Positions 43,880-55,188 of a DNA stretch of 64,000 bases are shown one piece after another. The stretch's first letter is position 1; every line of letters begins with the position of its first letter. The DNA is from Siphonodentalium dalli (lineage: Eukaryota > Mollusca > Scaphopoda > Gadilida > Siphonodentaliidae), in the NCBI GenBank assembly GCA_032622095.1, contig CP136063.1:216771982-216835981 (forward strand), in the 5' to 3' direction. The position numbers and the translations under genes are program-made. Under the pieces are notes generated by a model. That model was not told the origin of the DNA and did not search any database. It saw nothing but the letters and a program-made list of their open reading frames with translations.

Positions 43880-44800
43880 GTTGAACAGAGGAGAAATACA
43901 GAATACAAATCAGTATCAAATGATAAAATGTATATGTAACGAGTCTATAATACAAATGAAAAAATTGGGGAGGGTGGGCGATACGGGGAGAAATATGGGT
44001 TGATACCGATATAGATTTGAAGAGCGATAATGACCAATGTTGATATATTATGCATCTCAACTCTATTGTTGCGACAAGGCTATAAAATAGGGGGGGTCAG
44101 AAACTTAGTTATCTCTATATAGTGCCAGAATAGTTATTTATCGACTTCTATAGTGGTACAATGAAAATTAGAATCAAATTATAAAATATGTATATAACAT
44201 ATACCGAAAAGAAAAATAATAATTTGGGCCGGGATTAGATGTTGGGTTCGTATATGGAGTAAAGGAGTACATATGATGAACTGACATAAACTAGTAGAGC
44301 TATAGTGATCAATGTTGCCATGTAATGCATCGCGACTGTACTGTTGCGACAATTGTATAAAATTGGGGGGGTGGGGGGGGTCTGAAATTATCTCTATCTC
44401 AAAATATGCCACCAGAATTATATAGAAAGGAATAGCAATTGATATATGTATACGGCATAGTACACGTAATACCATAGACATAAGTATTGATCACATGATA
44501 AAAATATGTACATAACTCGACTACATTGTATACCGATGAAAAAAATAATAAATTGGACCGGGATTAGAGTTGGGTTGGTTACATGTGGATAATTGGATAT
44601 GCGGTTAATACTGATGAAACAATATAATTTAGTAGAGCGATAAAGACCAATGTTGACACTTAGTCAGCCTATATGCGGGGAAAATAGGGGTTGATACGAT
44701 AGACCAAAATAAATTTGTCGAGTGATAGTGACCAATGTTGACTTATAAAGTAATGCGACTGTACTGTCGCACAATTATCAGGTAGAAATTGTCAAATATG
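43880..44800 (+). repeat. Degenerate ~300-bp tandem repeat
   Basis: Recurring marks are (G/A)TGA(C/T)CAATGTTG, GCGACTGTACTGT(T/C)GC, a G-run followed by GTC(A/T)GAAA, ATAAAATATGTA(T/C)ATAAC and GGGATTAGA. They appear in the same order around 43920-44100, 44180-44400 and 44490-44790. Confidence 0.6.
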
Positions 44801-44869
44801 TACCCTGGTGTCCAATATGGAGCACCTCAGAAAACATTCGCAGGGCCCTAAAATTTATTTAACACAGTA

Positions 44870-45395
44870 TTTCCCATTCAAATCGATTTATGTCGATAAA
44901 ACTCTTATTTTTCAAAATTTTACGCTGAGACTTGGTGTGTCTGTGTAAAAGTCTTATATATTCCTAAAATGACAGGTTCCAGCACGTAATTATGTTTTAG
45001 ATGGCAGAAAGAATTTTTTTTCGATGATAAATTTTAATATAGGATTTGCCATTCAAAACGATTTATGTCCATAAAACTCTTATTTTTCAAAATTTTAAGC
45101 TGAGACTTGGTATGTCTGCGTGGAATACTTATCTATTCCTAATATGACAGGGTCCATCGCGTAATTATGTTTTAGATGGAAGAAATGAATTTTTTTCGAT
45201 GATAAATTTTAACATGGGATTGTCCCATTCAAATTGTTTTATGTCGATAAAACTGTTATTTTTCAAAATTTTAAGCTGAGACTCGGTGTTTCTGAGTGGA
45301 ATACTTATATATTCCTAAAACGGCAGGGTCCAGTACGTAATTATCTTTTAGATGGAAGAAATTTATTTGTTTCGATGATAAAAATCCAGCGTAAA
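44870..45395 (+). repeat. Three tandem copies of a ~176-bp unit
   Basis: Units start near 44877, 45052 and 45229 with ATTCAAA, then TTTATGTC(G/C)ATAAAACT. Each continues through TATTTTTCAAAATTTTA, ACGTAATTAT and TTTCGATGATAAA. Confidence 0.85.
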
Positions 45396-46219
45396 CCAGC
45401 CGTAATTTGGCGTAAACAAATTTAACAATCATTTTCTCAAGTGTCGTTTTGGTAAAAATATCGCTCTCTCGACGGGGAGATCTGATCCGAACAATAGCTA
45501 AGATGTATTTAGATAGAATTATTGAGAGAATTTGACAGATTAGGGTGCATTTTGAGAGAAAAGAGTGGAGAAAACGTTTGCTTCAAACACGCGAATTCAG
45601 CCAATTTAATACAGTTGCAGACGAGCGCTGTCACTGTCATAATCAGATTGACAACACATTGAACAAATGCAGGCTTTAAACTCACCTTTGGGAGGTAAAT
45701 CCAATAAATTAGATATCAATACAATCCTTCCTAAGCACATTCAAAGATATCCCGCAAGTTTTTAATATCTTAGGACACAGAAACAGTCAAAATGAATGAA
45801 TTTAAATCAGCTTCCGAGACGAAGCGAGACATGTATGTGTACAATTTATTTTGAGGCGCTAAGCTTGTTTACGATGACGTCATTTGCGTTGCTTCCCAAC
45901 CTTAACCCTTTCCACTCCAACGACATTTCAATTGGTTGAAATTAAAAAGTTCTCAAGTTTCAGCTCAACCTGAATCTAGTTACTCAATTGGTAGAAATAC
46001 TTTATCAGTAATTCTTAGTTTTATAAGTTATAACTCTAATTTTATTCACGATACGAGCTCAACATCATAATATGTCACTGTTTATGGCGGTGTTATCCAA
46101 ACGTGTGCTTTGATAATGATTATAATTTTATTTTGCGATCAAACGTCAGTGCAGCACAGCAGAAACGCATAGGCACTAGTTCAATTCAGCAGAAACGTAT
46201 GAGTCCTACGATTTTAGTA
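45396..46219. other. Nothing recognised
   Basis: No ORF or repeat family identified between the 176-bp repeats and the hairpin at 46220. Confidence 0.4.
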
Positions 46220-46257
46220 CACCCACTGAACGCGCTTCGCGCGTTGGTCAGTGGGTG
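46220..46257. other. GC-rich hairpin in AT-rich context
   Basis: CACCCACTGA pairs with TCAGTGGGTG, and inside this ACGCGC pairs with GCGCGT around TTC, with one 3-nt bulge (TGG). It could be a transposon-end hairpin, but no CTRR end follows. Confidence 0.5.
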
Positions 46258-46564
46258 AAAAAATGTATACATGTTGGCAGAAATGTTGTTGTTGTCGTTG
46301 TTGTTGAAATCTGATGACACAAGGGCCAATCAAATATGTATACCTTTAAACCACAATCAAAACTATTTTGAAATGTTGTATATAGAGAGATGAACGCTCT
46401 TCATTGCTGGCCATATCAATAATCTGTAAGATGAAACGCTCTTTATTTGTGAAATTTTGCTGAAATGTGACAAACGTCCGTAGTTATTACAGACTAATAG
46501 GTTTTTTATTACAGTCATATGTACATTTTCAGAGATCTACAATGTTTTTCTTATCTCATTTCAG

Positions 46565-46873
46565 GATGCCGAAACTAAAAAGGAAGGGGCTGGCAGTTCG
46601 ACAGAAAAGAACATATCAGTGGATAAAGTCAACTGTTGCCGATTCATCTAATACTGACGAGGTTCCAGCGAATGTGGCAACTTCAAATCCACACAATGTT
46701 GAATCAGGTAGCTGTGGAGATAATATCATTCTTGACATGCCTCTGGATGCCTTTGAATCGCTCAAACAAGATGTCGCTGCTTCACTACAAAGTCCTTACA
46801 TCATAGCCAACAGCAGTGAAAAGATATGTGCCATTGACATGTATATGCGGACACCGGAGACAGTTGGTGTTAA
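46565..46873 (+). pseudogene. Split exon, left part (before MITE)
   Basis: A clear acceptor (TTCTTATCTCATTTCAG, AG at 46563-46564) is followed by G and ATG at 46566. The frame reads MPKLKRKGLAVRQKRTYQWI and stays open through DMPLDAFESLKQDVA and RTPETVGV. It is cut at TTAA (46870-46873) by the MITE. If the MITE and one TTAA are ignored, the frame runs on at 47372 without a shift (K, then LCITIYRDFEAK), because the insertion totals 498 bp. The family is not named with certainty. The second half resembles domains in uncharacterised invertebrate proteins of probable transposon origin. Confidence 0.6.
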
Positions 46874-47367
46874 AGGCACGCGAGGCCTTAGTTGTCGAAA
46901 ATATTCATATTTGTTCCAATCACCGTAAACAGAAAAACATTAAAACACATACTATTTCGTTCATATATACCATGACCATCGCGTAAACAGCATGTTATCA
47001 TAAAGATTTACGATATTTTACCTAAGCAAGAGCCTGATTGTGTTACAGAAGACAGCACAATGCTGCTGGCTAATCACACACAAATGGCATAAACGCTCTT
47101 TATTCGTTCCATATCAGGAATTCACCAACAAAGAACGCTCTTTATGTTTACCATCATAATATAAACAAACACCAGAAAAGTAACTTTTTATGCTTTTGTT
47201 TACATAACAATGGTCAAATATATGACAATAACATACTGTTTATGCGATATTTCTTATTTGTATACGGATAAAGTCTGTCTACATTTTGTTGTTCTTTCTG
47301 TTTGTGGTGGTTTTTGACGGGTGGAAATATTTTCACAGGATACCCACCGCCAAGGCCAACCGTACCT
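46874..47367 (-). mobile_element. 494-bp TTAA-MITE splitting an exon
   Basis: Same element as 14418-14911 and 61011-61504 in reverse orientation, with TTAA duplications at 46870-46873 and 47368-47371. Its left edge adds a few codons and then a stop at 46926-46928, so the host frame is terminated. Confidence 0.88.
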
Positions 47368-47371
47368 TTAA

Positions 47372-47588
47372 ACTCTGTATAACAATTTACAGAGATTTTG
47401 AAGCAAAAATAGCTGTTCATAGACCAATTCTTCCAAAATCTCACAGTGTCTTTGACAATCTACCTGCTGTATTCATTGACATACATTCAGTTAATAAACT
47501 TCTCAATAAAGTTGCAACTTTACAAGTTTGTGTTGGAAATCCTGATGAAGATTTGATGTCATGTCGTTGGTGTTGTTTTTTTGTGTGA
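47372..47588 (+). pseudogene. Split exon, right part (after MITE)
   Basis: The same frame resumes and reads CITIYRDFEAKIAVHRPILP and then SVNKLLNKVATLQVCVGNPD to about 47555, ending at TGA 47586-47588. The V-N-x-L-L-x-K-V-x-x-x-x-V-C-x-GNPDE phrase looks like a conserved motif. The last ~10 residues (MSCRWCCFFV) do not. The coding-like part stops where the opposite-strand finger ORF begins. Confidence 0.55.
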
Positions 47589-47863
47589 CCCCTGAATCCT
47601 CTGATTGTTTTCAGAACTTGTTCACATATTGGACACACATAATTTACATGACCAGGCAAACATTTAGTCTCCTTCTGTGCTGTGCATTTCTGTTTTTTAG
47701 GTTGGTTCTTGTCAAAAGCTTCTGGGTTGTTTTTAAGATCGCTTGCAGCATAACAATCACTATCAGTATACTCATTTAATAAATCATCAAGATCAATGTC
47801 ACTATTCCAGGACAGAAAATCACCATTGGCTCTGGCCATGATCATAAGATATAGGTTTAACAT
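47441..47863 (-). CDS. C2H2 zinc-finger ORF (hypothetical)
   Basis: ATG at 47863 (another at 47839) opens 140 codons. Residues 11-50 are acidic (NSDIDLDDLLNEYTDSDC), followed by a Lys-rich stretch and one C2H2 finger, C77-x2-C80-x12-H93-x4-H98 (YVCPICEQVLKTIRGF, then RGHTKKQH). The finger ends at 47570. Residues after about 100 probably read the antisense of the + strand exon rather than real protein. It may be the 5' exon of a DNA-binding protein or a transposon-encoded finger. No donor site was convincing. Confidence 0.45.
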   Translation of the reverse strand: MLNLYLMIMARANGDFLSWNSDIDLDDLLNEYTDSDCYAASDLKNNPEAFDKNQPKKQKCTAQKETKCLPGHVNYVCPICEQVLKTIRGFRGHTKKQHQRHDIKSSSGFPTQTCKVATLLRSLLTECMSMNTAGRLSKTL

Positions 47864-49213
47864 GGTGCTCTTGTCCCAAGTTTTATATTAGTTCTCTGAG
47901 ATTACCTGCGAACTTAATTTGTATGAGGTTCATTCACCCCACCCCAACACAATAAATGGTAGTGTAAATATTGATAGGCCTAATGGGCTCAGTAGTCGAG
48001 TAAGTAACAATATTCACATTTACCACATCTGAGAAATTTGTTCCCACGTCTGGGAAATTAGACGGCACGTGCATAAACAATATACATTATACTCTTATGT
48101 GCATTCTTTGCAACTTTATTGTCAAACATGATACCAGACAAAGAGTATGTCTGACCTGGTGTTTTGTTATTTTTTTAATTTAGGCAGGTGAGTTTATTAT
48201 GACTGGAGACAGTGGACGTAGGGCTTGGTTCCTAATCCCTATAGGCTATAGCACCTTGAGCTGTTGTGTGTTTACAAACAATGGGTTCATGTAAAACGTA
48301 ATGATTATCAACTGATGGTGTTATTAATACTATAAAGCAAGGTATTAATGTTGCTTAAACACAAAGTGACAAAGTGCATTTATTAACGGCGTCATGCTAA
48401 CTAGTAGCCAACTGCCAAGGGCAAGTAGTATCATAGTATGACCACAGGCACAGTACTACAGTTTACAGTCAAATTTGTTTGCATAGGAAAATAAACGGCG
48501 AAAAATCGTCTTATTTAGGCAATTCTATCCTTTTATTATCACTAGCATATTAATTTCGTTGGTTTCGTTGATTAAACGTAACAGAAATTTATATATATCG
48601 TTTGTTAATACCATCGACCTGCATTAAACAGCGAAATTACGCGAGACATGCGTAATCGCTATAGATTGTTTACACTGGTTACTACGATAACTTCCACTGG
48701 CAGCAATTCTCGCCAGCTGCGGTCGAAGTAACGCCGATCGCGAGATAAAGCGGGAATTGCTTTGTGTCCTATCCATACAATATACGTCGATGGTGTGTCA
48801 ACAAAGAATAGACGCCAGCATGTGACTCACCAGATATAAAACAGAAGGAAAATTCCAGTAAACTTCACCTGGTATTTTAAACAAGCTTCGAGAATGTAAG
48901 GTTATTTATAGACCCGAAAAAAACCCGTCTATATTCTGTTTAAACTATTTCTTGGAAATTGAACTATGAATAACAATGAATGGCTATTTGATCGAACTTA
49001 TTCGCTTTCCAACCCCGATCAATACTCTACCCAGTCGGTCCGAAATGACTTTGCGTTTTATGAGCATAATTGATTGTTAAAATGGCACGCTCAATTTAAA
49101 ATGTCGTTAAAAATAATGTAATTAACGTCGTGGTCACTGATGTGTATGGTAGGAACTGTCTTAAGACGAACCCTGAGTATAAAGTATATCTGTGTTATCT
49201 ATCTATCTATCTA
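47864..49213. other. Unrecognised DNA ending in CTAT microsatellite
   Basis: No gene seen. A (CTAT)n run (49196-49218) leads directly into the Helitron-like 5' end. Confidence 0.4.
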
Positions 49214-50534
49214 TCTATACTATATATTTTGAGACTTCGTATATATGTATGTATGTACTTCATAGAATCCAAAACGCGTGTAAAGATTGAGCTCAAACTT
49301 CCTATGTAAGTGCAAATCACGCCGACACGACCGTGGTCGCAGTTTAGAGAAGCTCAGAGCACCCGTTCTCCAATCTCAAATCATCGCAAAGGCACGGCGT
49401 GGGTTAATCAAGTGATTATTTAATGAGCGTTTGTTTTTGACGCATCTCTATAAAGAGCGTCTGTTTGCCATTCAACGTTATTTGCATCTGCAGAGAGATA
49501 TACGGAACATACATTAAATTTAAAAAACATTTGTTTCTGACCAACCCTGCGAGCACGGATGGCGCGCTTTGTTTTTACCGTATATAGTTATATACCGAAA
49601 TCATCCCAGATAATCACGAATATAGCATCAGATTTCTCCCCAGATATACCGTTATAAAGCTACTGGAATCTGCCAATCTACGGGAAATTCCAGGGAATGC
49701 CGATTGAGCTCAAACTTGCTACCCACGGGAAGTGTCATATATATGAGTGTGTCCTTTATAGATCCGAACCGATTGAGCTCAAACTTGCTAAATAAGAAAA
49801 TAGCCCCCAAGCCGTAAATATCAACAACAACGATATTGCTACCTACGGGGAGCAACGTTATTAGCATCTGCAGAATTATGCAGAGAGAAAGTGCTTTCCT
49901 ATTTTTAGAACGCAACACATGTTTACGTCGCGTTGGTGATTGAGGTTCACAACGGGGTTAATTGACTGTCCGCTCTTTGCGACGATGAGGTTCACGGCGG
50001 GGACTATTGACCAACACTCACAATTTCGTCTTTTGCATCAGATACCAACACCTCGACCGATCGGGACGAAACTTGGTACGTGAGTGTAGTTTGACCAGGT
50101 GGTCGTCGCTGTCGTATTGGCGAGCCCGTGCAATGCCCGTGCAGCGCATGCGCAGACGAGATATCGGAAACGGGTGGAGCTATCGACTTGAAATTTGGTA
50201 TGTGAATGTATCTTGCGCCGGGTACAAATTTTATCGGGTCGCGGAGCCCGTGCGACGCCCGTGCAGCGCATGCGCAGACGAGATCTCGGAAACGGGTGGA
50301 GCTATCGACTTGAAATTTGCTATGTGAATGTATCTTGCGCCGGGTACAAATTTTATCGGGTCGCCGAGTCCGTGCGACGCCAGCTTCGCGCATGCGCATA
50401 CCAGATCTCGGAAACGGGTGGAGCTACCGGGTACAAATTTTTCTTATTGAAACGCGTGGAGCTAAAAATAAAAAAAATATATTTAAAAAATGTCATGTTT
50501 CGGACAAGCCGCCGGTGGCGGGCTAACCTGCTAG
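49214..50534 (+). mobile_element. Helitron-like non-autonomous element, 1.3 kb
   Basis: It starts TCTATACTATATATTTTG after A and ends CTAG before T. A GCCGCC/GGCGGGC hairpin (50508-50523) sits 7 nt upstream of CTAG. This fits Helitron rules: TC start, hairpin, CTRR end, insertion between A and T. It contains two and a half tandem units of ~121 bp (50159, 50280 and 50402) with ATCTCGGAAACGGGTGGAGC. About six copies of a motif like GATTGAGCTCAAACTTG(C)TA also occur. No Rep/helicase gene. Confidence 0.7.
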
Positions 50535-50544
50535 TTCTTATATA

Positions 50545-50700
50545 AAATAGCTGAGAAAATATCCCGATATTGTTGGATAACTAGAGTATTAGCCCCGTAA
50601 TAACAACTTATGAATGTTACGGTTCTATTTCAAGGCAATCGCGACTGTTACGGTTCTTTATAGGATATTTATTCGAACAATGTATATAACCTTTGGTCCA
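50545..50700 (+). repeat. Dispersed repeat B, copy 1
   Basis: AAAATAGCTGAGAAA(A)TATCCCGATA followed by GTTACGGTTCTATTTCAA and GACTGTTACGGTTCT. The inverse copy lies at 56440-56600. Confidence 0.65.
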
Positions 50701-53412
50701 AATATAGTTTTGTGTATCAAACATTTTATACCGGTTAATGAGTCTGTAGCGTACGTTATCTACATAAACCAACAGTTATAAGAGTATAGCTATCTATGAC
50801 ATCTAGGTTAACAGACGATTAAGTGACATTTCCTTCACTTAGAGTCGCAGAGACAACACATTGAAAGTCATGTTGGGTACATGATCATATATAATAATGC
50901 TCGCCCATATAATTGCCCCAATGAAATTAGACATCTACTTTCATGAGGGTCTGTTCATTTTAAACAGATATGGCTCATTCGAACTTTCAGCTGTTAACAA
51001 TGTTACGCACAGAAGTGAAACAAACACTCTTTTTATTTCTAACAGATCAAGAACAGACTAACACGGAAGGCTATTTTCTGTTCCATGCCGTGTAATTGGC
51101 TGTTTCTGTTTGGGACCCAAACATCGGGTTCAAAGTTGTACTTTCCATGACTCTCATGCGTCTTTCTGAGACATAATCATACTCGTAAAAGTGTTTATCG
51201 ACCTAATTCTATATCGGGAAACCTTAAAAAGCGAATATTATTACGTGTATTATGGATCGCAAACCACCAAGTGGCTTTAATTGATACATGTCCGTTGTTG
51301 AAAGTTCCAAGTGAGATATTGTTCATGCTGCCTCCAGCTGCAAATGACAACTGTGGGAAAAATAAAATTAAAACATGTGTTTTGGACAAATTTTCATTAA
51401 AAAAAATTAACTATAGACTACTATAGGCTGCCAAGAAGGGACGTGTTCTCAAGTAAAGAGAGTGTATTGTCGTGGCCCACAGGACACCCTAAACATACAC
51501 ACCCCGATCCAATTTGACCGCCGACAAGAGGGCTCATACTCAGTCAAGTGGCCGATAAATGGCCGCTAGGCGGCGGTCATTTTGGGATCGGGATAGGGTG
51601 TGTTGAAAATGATATGAGTCCCCTAATTGGACATCTGAGCGGCGACCATTTTCGGTCGAGTGGGGTTTGTGGTGATTATTTAGGGCTCCGATAAATGGCA
51701 TGGTCACCTAAATCGGGACAGAACCGATCGAGATATCACAATTCACGGTTTTCGTCATTGCTATGCCTCGCACAATGTGATTTTTTATTATATTCGCGTT
51801 ATTTGGGACCATAGATTGTGAGGGGAATGAAAAAAGTAATCGAATTAAAGGACCAATTCGACACATCCTTGTTAAAGTGAGCTTATACCTAAATAGACAT
51901 AACAGTTGGTGGAGAATCACGGACTGAGTTACTTTTTAAGCTAACATAACGATGGAATTAATACCAGCAAATTTGAGCATGTTGCAGACATTAAATCTGG
52001 AGTGGCGCATTTGCGAGTTTATTTGATCCAGTCGAGGTAACTCTATTCCGAAAAGTAACAACGTATAAGTTAATCAGCATGTTATGGGCTGATAACATAA
52101 TTTGTTTTAGGTTAATAATCGGCGTAGAATCGCCTCATGTTGGGTCCATAACGAACGGACAATTGAGTGTTTAGTGCCATTATTAACTCATAATGACTTA
52201 TTATAAGTTCATTATGTGCGAAACATAACACGTATTAACCAACTCACGACTTACCATATGTATGCTTTTTAAAATGTGTGTTCACTTTGCCCGCGCCATA
52301 AAACGGAATAACGGATATAAGTCCACTATGGGCTTATTTCAGAATCAATTAATCCAATATGAACATATGTGAATATTATCGTTCGATTATGAACCTATTT
52401 GCGCGAACGTATACTGCATATGCAGTACTAGACACCTTTCGCACAATGAACTACGATATATATGTTGGTTAATTCGATTTTAGGTTTGTGTGTATGTCAA
52501 GGAGCTCCAGGAGCTCGGGTCTCCAAGGAATTAGCCCTAGAAAGTATCCACATATTTCTTATCTATACGTTCATGAATGAAGATCTTCAACAAGGTAAAT
52601 CAACAGTAAATTGAATAGTTAACAACAGTTTAGAGTAAACAATATGCATGTGGCTCACAGTGGCATTGCACAGCAACAGTTGAGGTCACATGCTTCCGAA
52701 TAACTGAGTTTTCCACTGCCCATCCGTGACGTGCGATAAATCGCCTGCTTTGTTATGATTTATGTGAAATAAACAAGAATAGCAGTGCCCCACCCCACGT
52801 GTAAGCTATTTTGGATTACAAAGGTTATAAACGTTTAAAAATAACTTTAAAACATCTTATCGTCTTCTCAGTCACTCTCACCTATTCTAAGATGAAAATT
52901 TTACAAAAACTGCATTTTCTTTTCTTTGGACCCATTATGATTCCATAATTATTTAAACCATCTCAAGTAACAATATTTAGGGCAGGTTAGTCAGCATGGC
53001 AACCTAGAGATTATACGTTAATAGTCATACCGTATAGAGATTACACATTGATATACAGGTATCACCAATCATCCACGCACCTAGATTTTAATATCAACAC
53101 ACACATCAGCGCTCTGTTGTTTATAATCCAGTATGTCAGACAAGATCAAATCTCAAAGTGGAACTGAAGCGAGTAAATAAATCTAAACGCTGTACAATGT
53201 AAATGCTGTATCGTTCATCCCTCAATGACAATCGTTGCCAGTTGTGATTACAGCCGAATCGACTACCCGAGACCGATAACTGTAAAGCGTTATATTTTTG
53301 TTTTGATTTTGCACGAAACAGGTGGCCTTATTGCGTTACGTCATAAGCAAAGAACGTGGTATTTACATTAGTCCATGACGAAATTCTTATGCGATAGCCG
53401 TTTTTAAATATA
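50701..53412. other. Spacer with one palindrome and one dispersed repeat
   Basis: It contains the palindromic element at 51485-51604 and, at 52165-52370, the repeat also found at 18470-18650. No coding signal seen. Confidence 0.4.
51485..51604. mobile_element. ~120-bp imperfect palindrome (foldback-like)
   Basis: ACACCCTA near the left edge and TAGGGTGTG at the right are complementary. Inside, CCCCGATCCAATTTGACCGCCG pairs with CGGCGGTCATTTTGGGATCGGG around a ~30-nt loop. No target duplication confirmed. Confidence 0.5.
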
Positions 53413-53770
53413 CTGGTATTCTCACTGTGTAGGAACTGTTACATCGGAAATCGTTCTATCGCCGGTTTGTGATGGTTCTTGCCTGATTTGTGACGGTTCT
53501 TGCTGATCGAAATTATACATTTTCACGACTTTTTGACAGTTAAAACGCAATTTTGAGGCATCTGGGTGATAATTCGATTAGTTATTTTTTGATCCCATAA
53601 CAATCTGTGGCACCAATGAGCGTGTTAATAACGAAAAATTCATTGTGCGAGTCATAACAACGACAAGAACCGCGAATTTTGATTATTGTTTGGGTTCTCT
53701 CCTGATCGAGTCGGTTCTATCCCCATTAATCGTTCTATACGGGTAAAACTATTGCTAATATTTGCCATGG
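53413..53770 (+). repeat. Dispersed repeat B, copy 2
   Basis: GTGTAGGAACTGTTACATCG, TCGTTCTATCGCCGG and TGATGGTTCTTGCCTGATTT match the minus strand of 56872-56960. Confidence 0.65.
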
Positions 53771-54081
53771 TACATGGTTCAAACTGCCAATTTTGTGAAA
53801 GTATACAAAGATAAACACGACAAACTATGCATTAAGTTGAAATTTGCACCACTTGTCATTAATTTCGACGAATTACACTGCCTTTATATGCTTATCCAAT
53901 AAGCTGTGTTACGCCTATCAAAATTCACAAAGTCGCCAGCTAGTTTGAAATATAACGCGTTTTGCAGGCCCGACATTTCCATGAGTCAACAGCCGGTTAA
54001 CAATAGTGAAATTTCATAGCGCTGGACTTCGTAAAGCGTGAGCGTAGACGGGATATATAGAGTTATTTGTCTTGTATTTTA
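53771..54081. other. Nothing recognised
   Basis: Short unannotated spacer before the second Helitron-like element. Confidence 0.4.
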
Positions 54082-54503
54082 TCTATTATATATTTTGGAA
54101 CTTCTGTCTGTATGTATGTATTTGTGTTATAGACTCGAAAAACTGCTCGACCGATCCGACTCAAATTTGGTGTGTAGGCCTACTTTGATCCCGGGAACTA
54201 TATGGGCGGGTCCAATTTCACGTGCGTCCGTATCCTTGACCTTGACCTCGCTCAAATACGCTCATATAGGCATGTTTCTGGACCTCGACCGATCCAACTC
54301 AAATTTGGTAGCTGGTTCTACTTCGATCACGGGAACAATATGGGCGGGTCCAATTTCACTTGCGACCATGTCCTTGACCTTGACCATATTCGCTCATATA
54401 GGCATGTTTCCGGGCCGATCGAACAATAGTTTGCCCAGGCGGAGACGATCACAACAAAAATCCCTAAATAGCCCGGACGAAGAGGGCCGGGCACATCGGC
54501 TAG
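54082..54503 (+). mobile_element. Helitron-like non-autonomous element, 422 bp
   Basis: It starts TCTATTATATATTTTGG after A and ends CTAG before T, with the hairpin GCCCGG/CCGGGC (54471-54492) 7 nt before CTAG. The interior is two copies of a 138-bp unit beginning CGACCGATCC(G/A)ACTCAAA (54148 and 54286). The long open frame across it encodes only this repeat. Confidence 0.72.
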
Positions 54504-54773
54504 TGTTGTCTATTTTCGTAGACGTATTTTACTCAACAAAAAGCCAAAAATAAGACGTTAAAAGTTAGTCGACACCCATACAATTCTCTGATTACGCAGT
54601 TTATGAAGTTTATGTCGGGCATCCGCTTGCTGGGTGCTGATTATCTAGGTTAAATTCTAGAATTCTAGAATATGCAGCTATTAAAGCATATACAAGCACG
54701 GTAATCTTCCATTCAATCATATTTTAGATTGACTAGGGATCTCTGATTTTTTAATAGAAGATATAAAAAAGCA

Positions 54774-55065
54774 AAGAATCCTACAGTTATAAATATTATT
54801 ATATGGATGTTAAACCTTTGGTTACTAAATGCGCTGTAATGAGAATTGACTTGAATCCTATTGATTAATTTGTAGGAATTCTTAACTATTAAGTTCAACA
54901 AGCAGTAACATATAAAAAATAGAAAAGAATCATGCAGTTACAAATATTATTATATGGATGTTAATTCTTTGATTACTAAATGTTCTATAAAGAGCAGCGA
55001 CTTGAATCCTATTGATTCATTTGTAGGAATGCTCAGCTATTAAATTCAACATGCAGTAACAGATT
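54774..55065 (+). repeat. Tandem duplication, ~155-bp period
   Basis: Two copies share ATTATTATATGGATGTTAA, GACTTGAATCCTATTGATT and AATTTGTAGGAAT(T/G)CT, ending GCAGTAACA. Confidence 0.75.
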
Positions 55066-55188
55066 GTTTTAATTATTAGCTAAACATTCATACAAATTAA
55101 TCATTAAAAATTAGTGTTATGGGTGTCTGAACCTGGCTATTACAAGGCACATTACCATTCCTCGCTACTAACGTGTCAAGTGAGCAGG

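Noticed and set aside
47286-47371. N-terminal part of the + strand frame before 47372
   Set aside because: This part lies inside the MITE. The same MITE-derived peptide appears in the other copies.
49990-50545. Overlapping frames on both strands with repeated peptides
   Set aside because: They are by-products of the ~121-bp tandem units, open in several frames at once.
54038-54553. 171-codon frame with a hydrophobic start as a membrane protein
   Set aside because: The frame spans a Helitron-like element and its two 138-bp units. The repeated peptide simply follows the DNA repeat.
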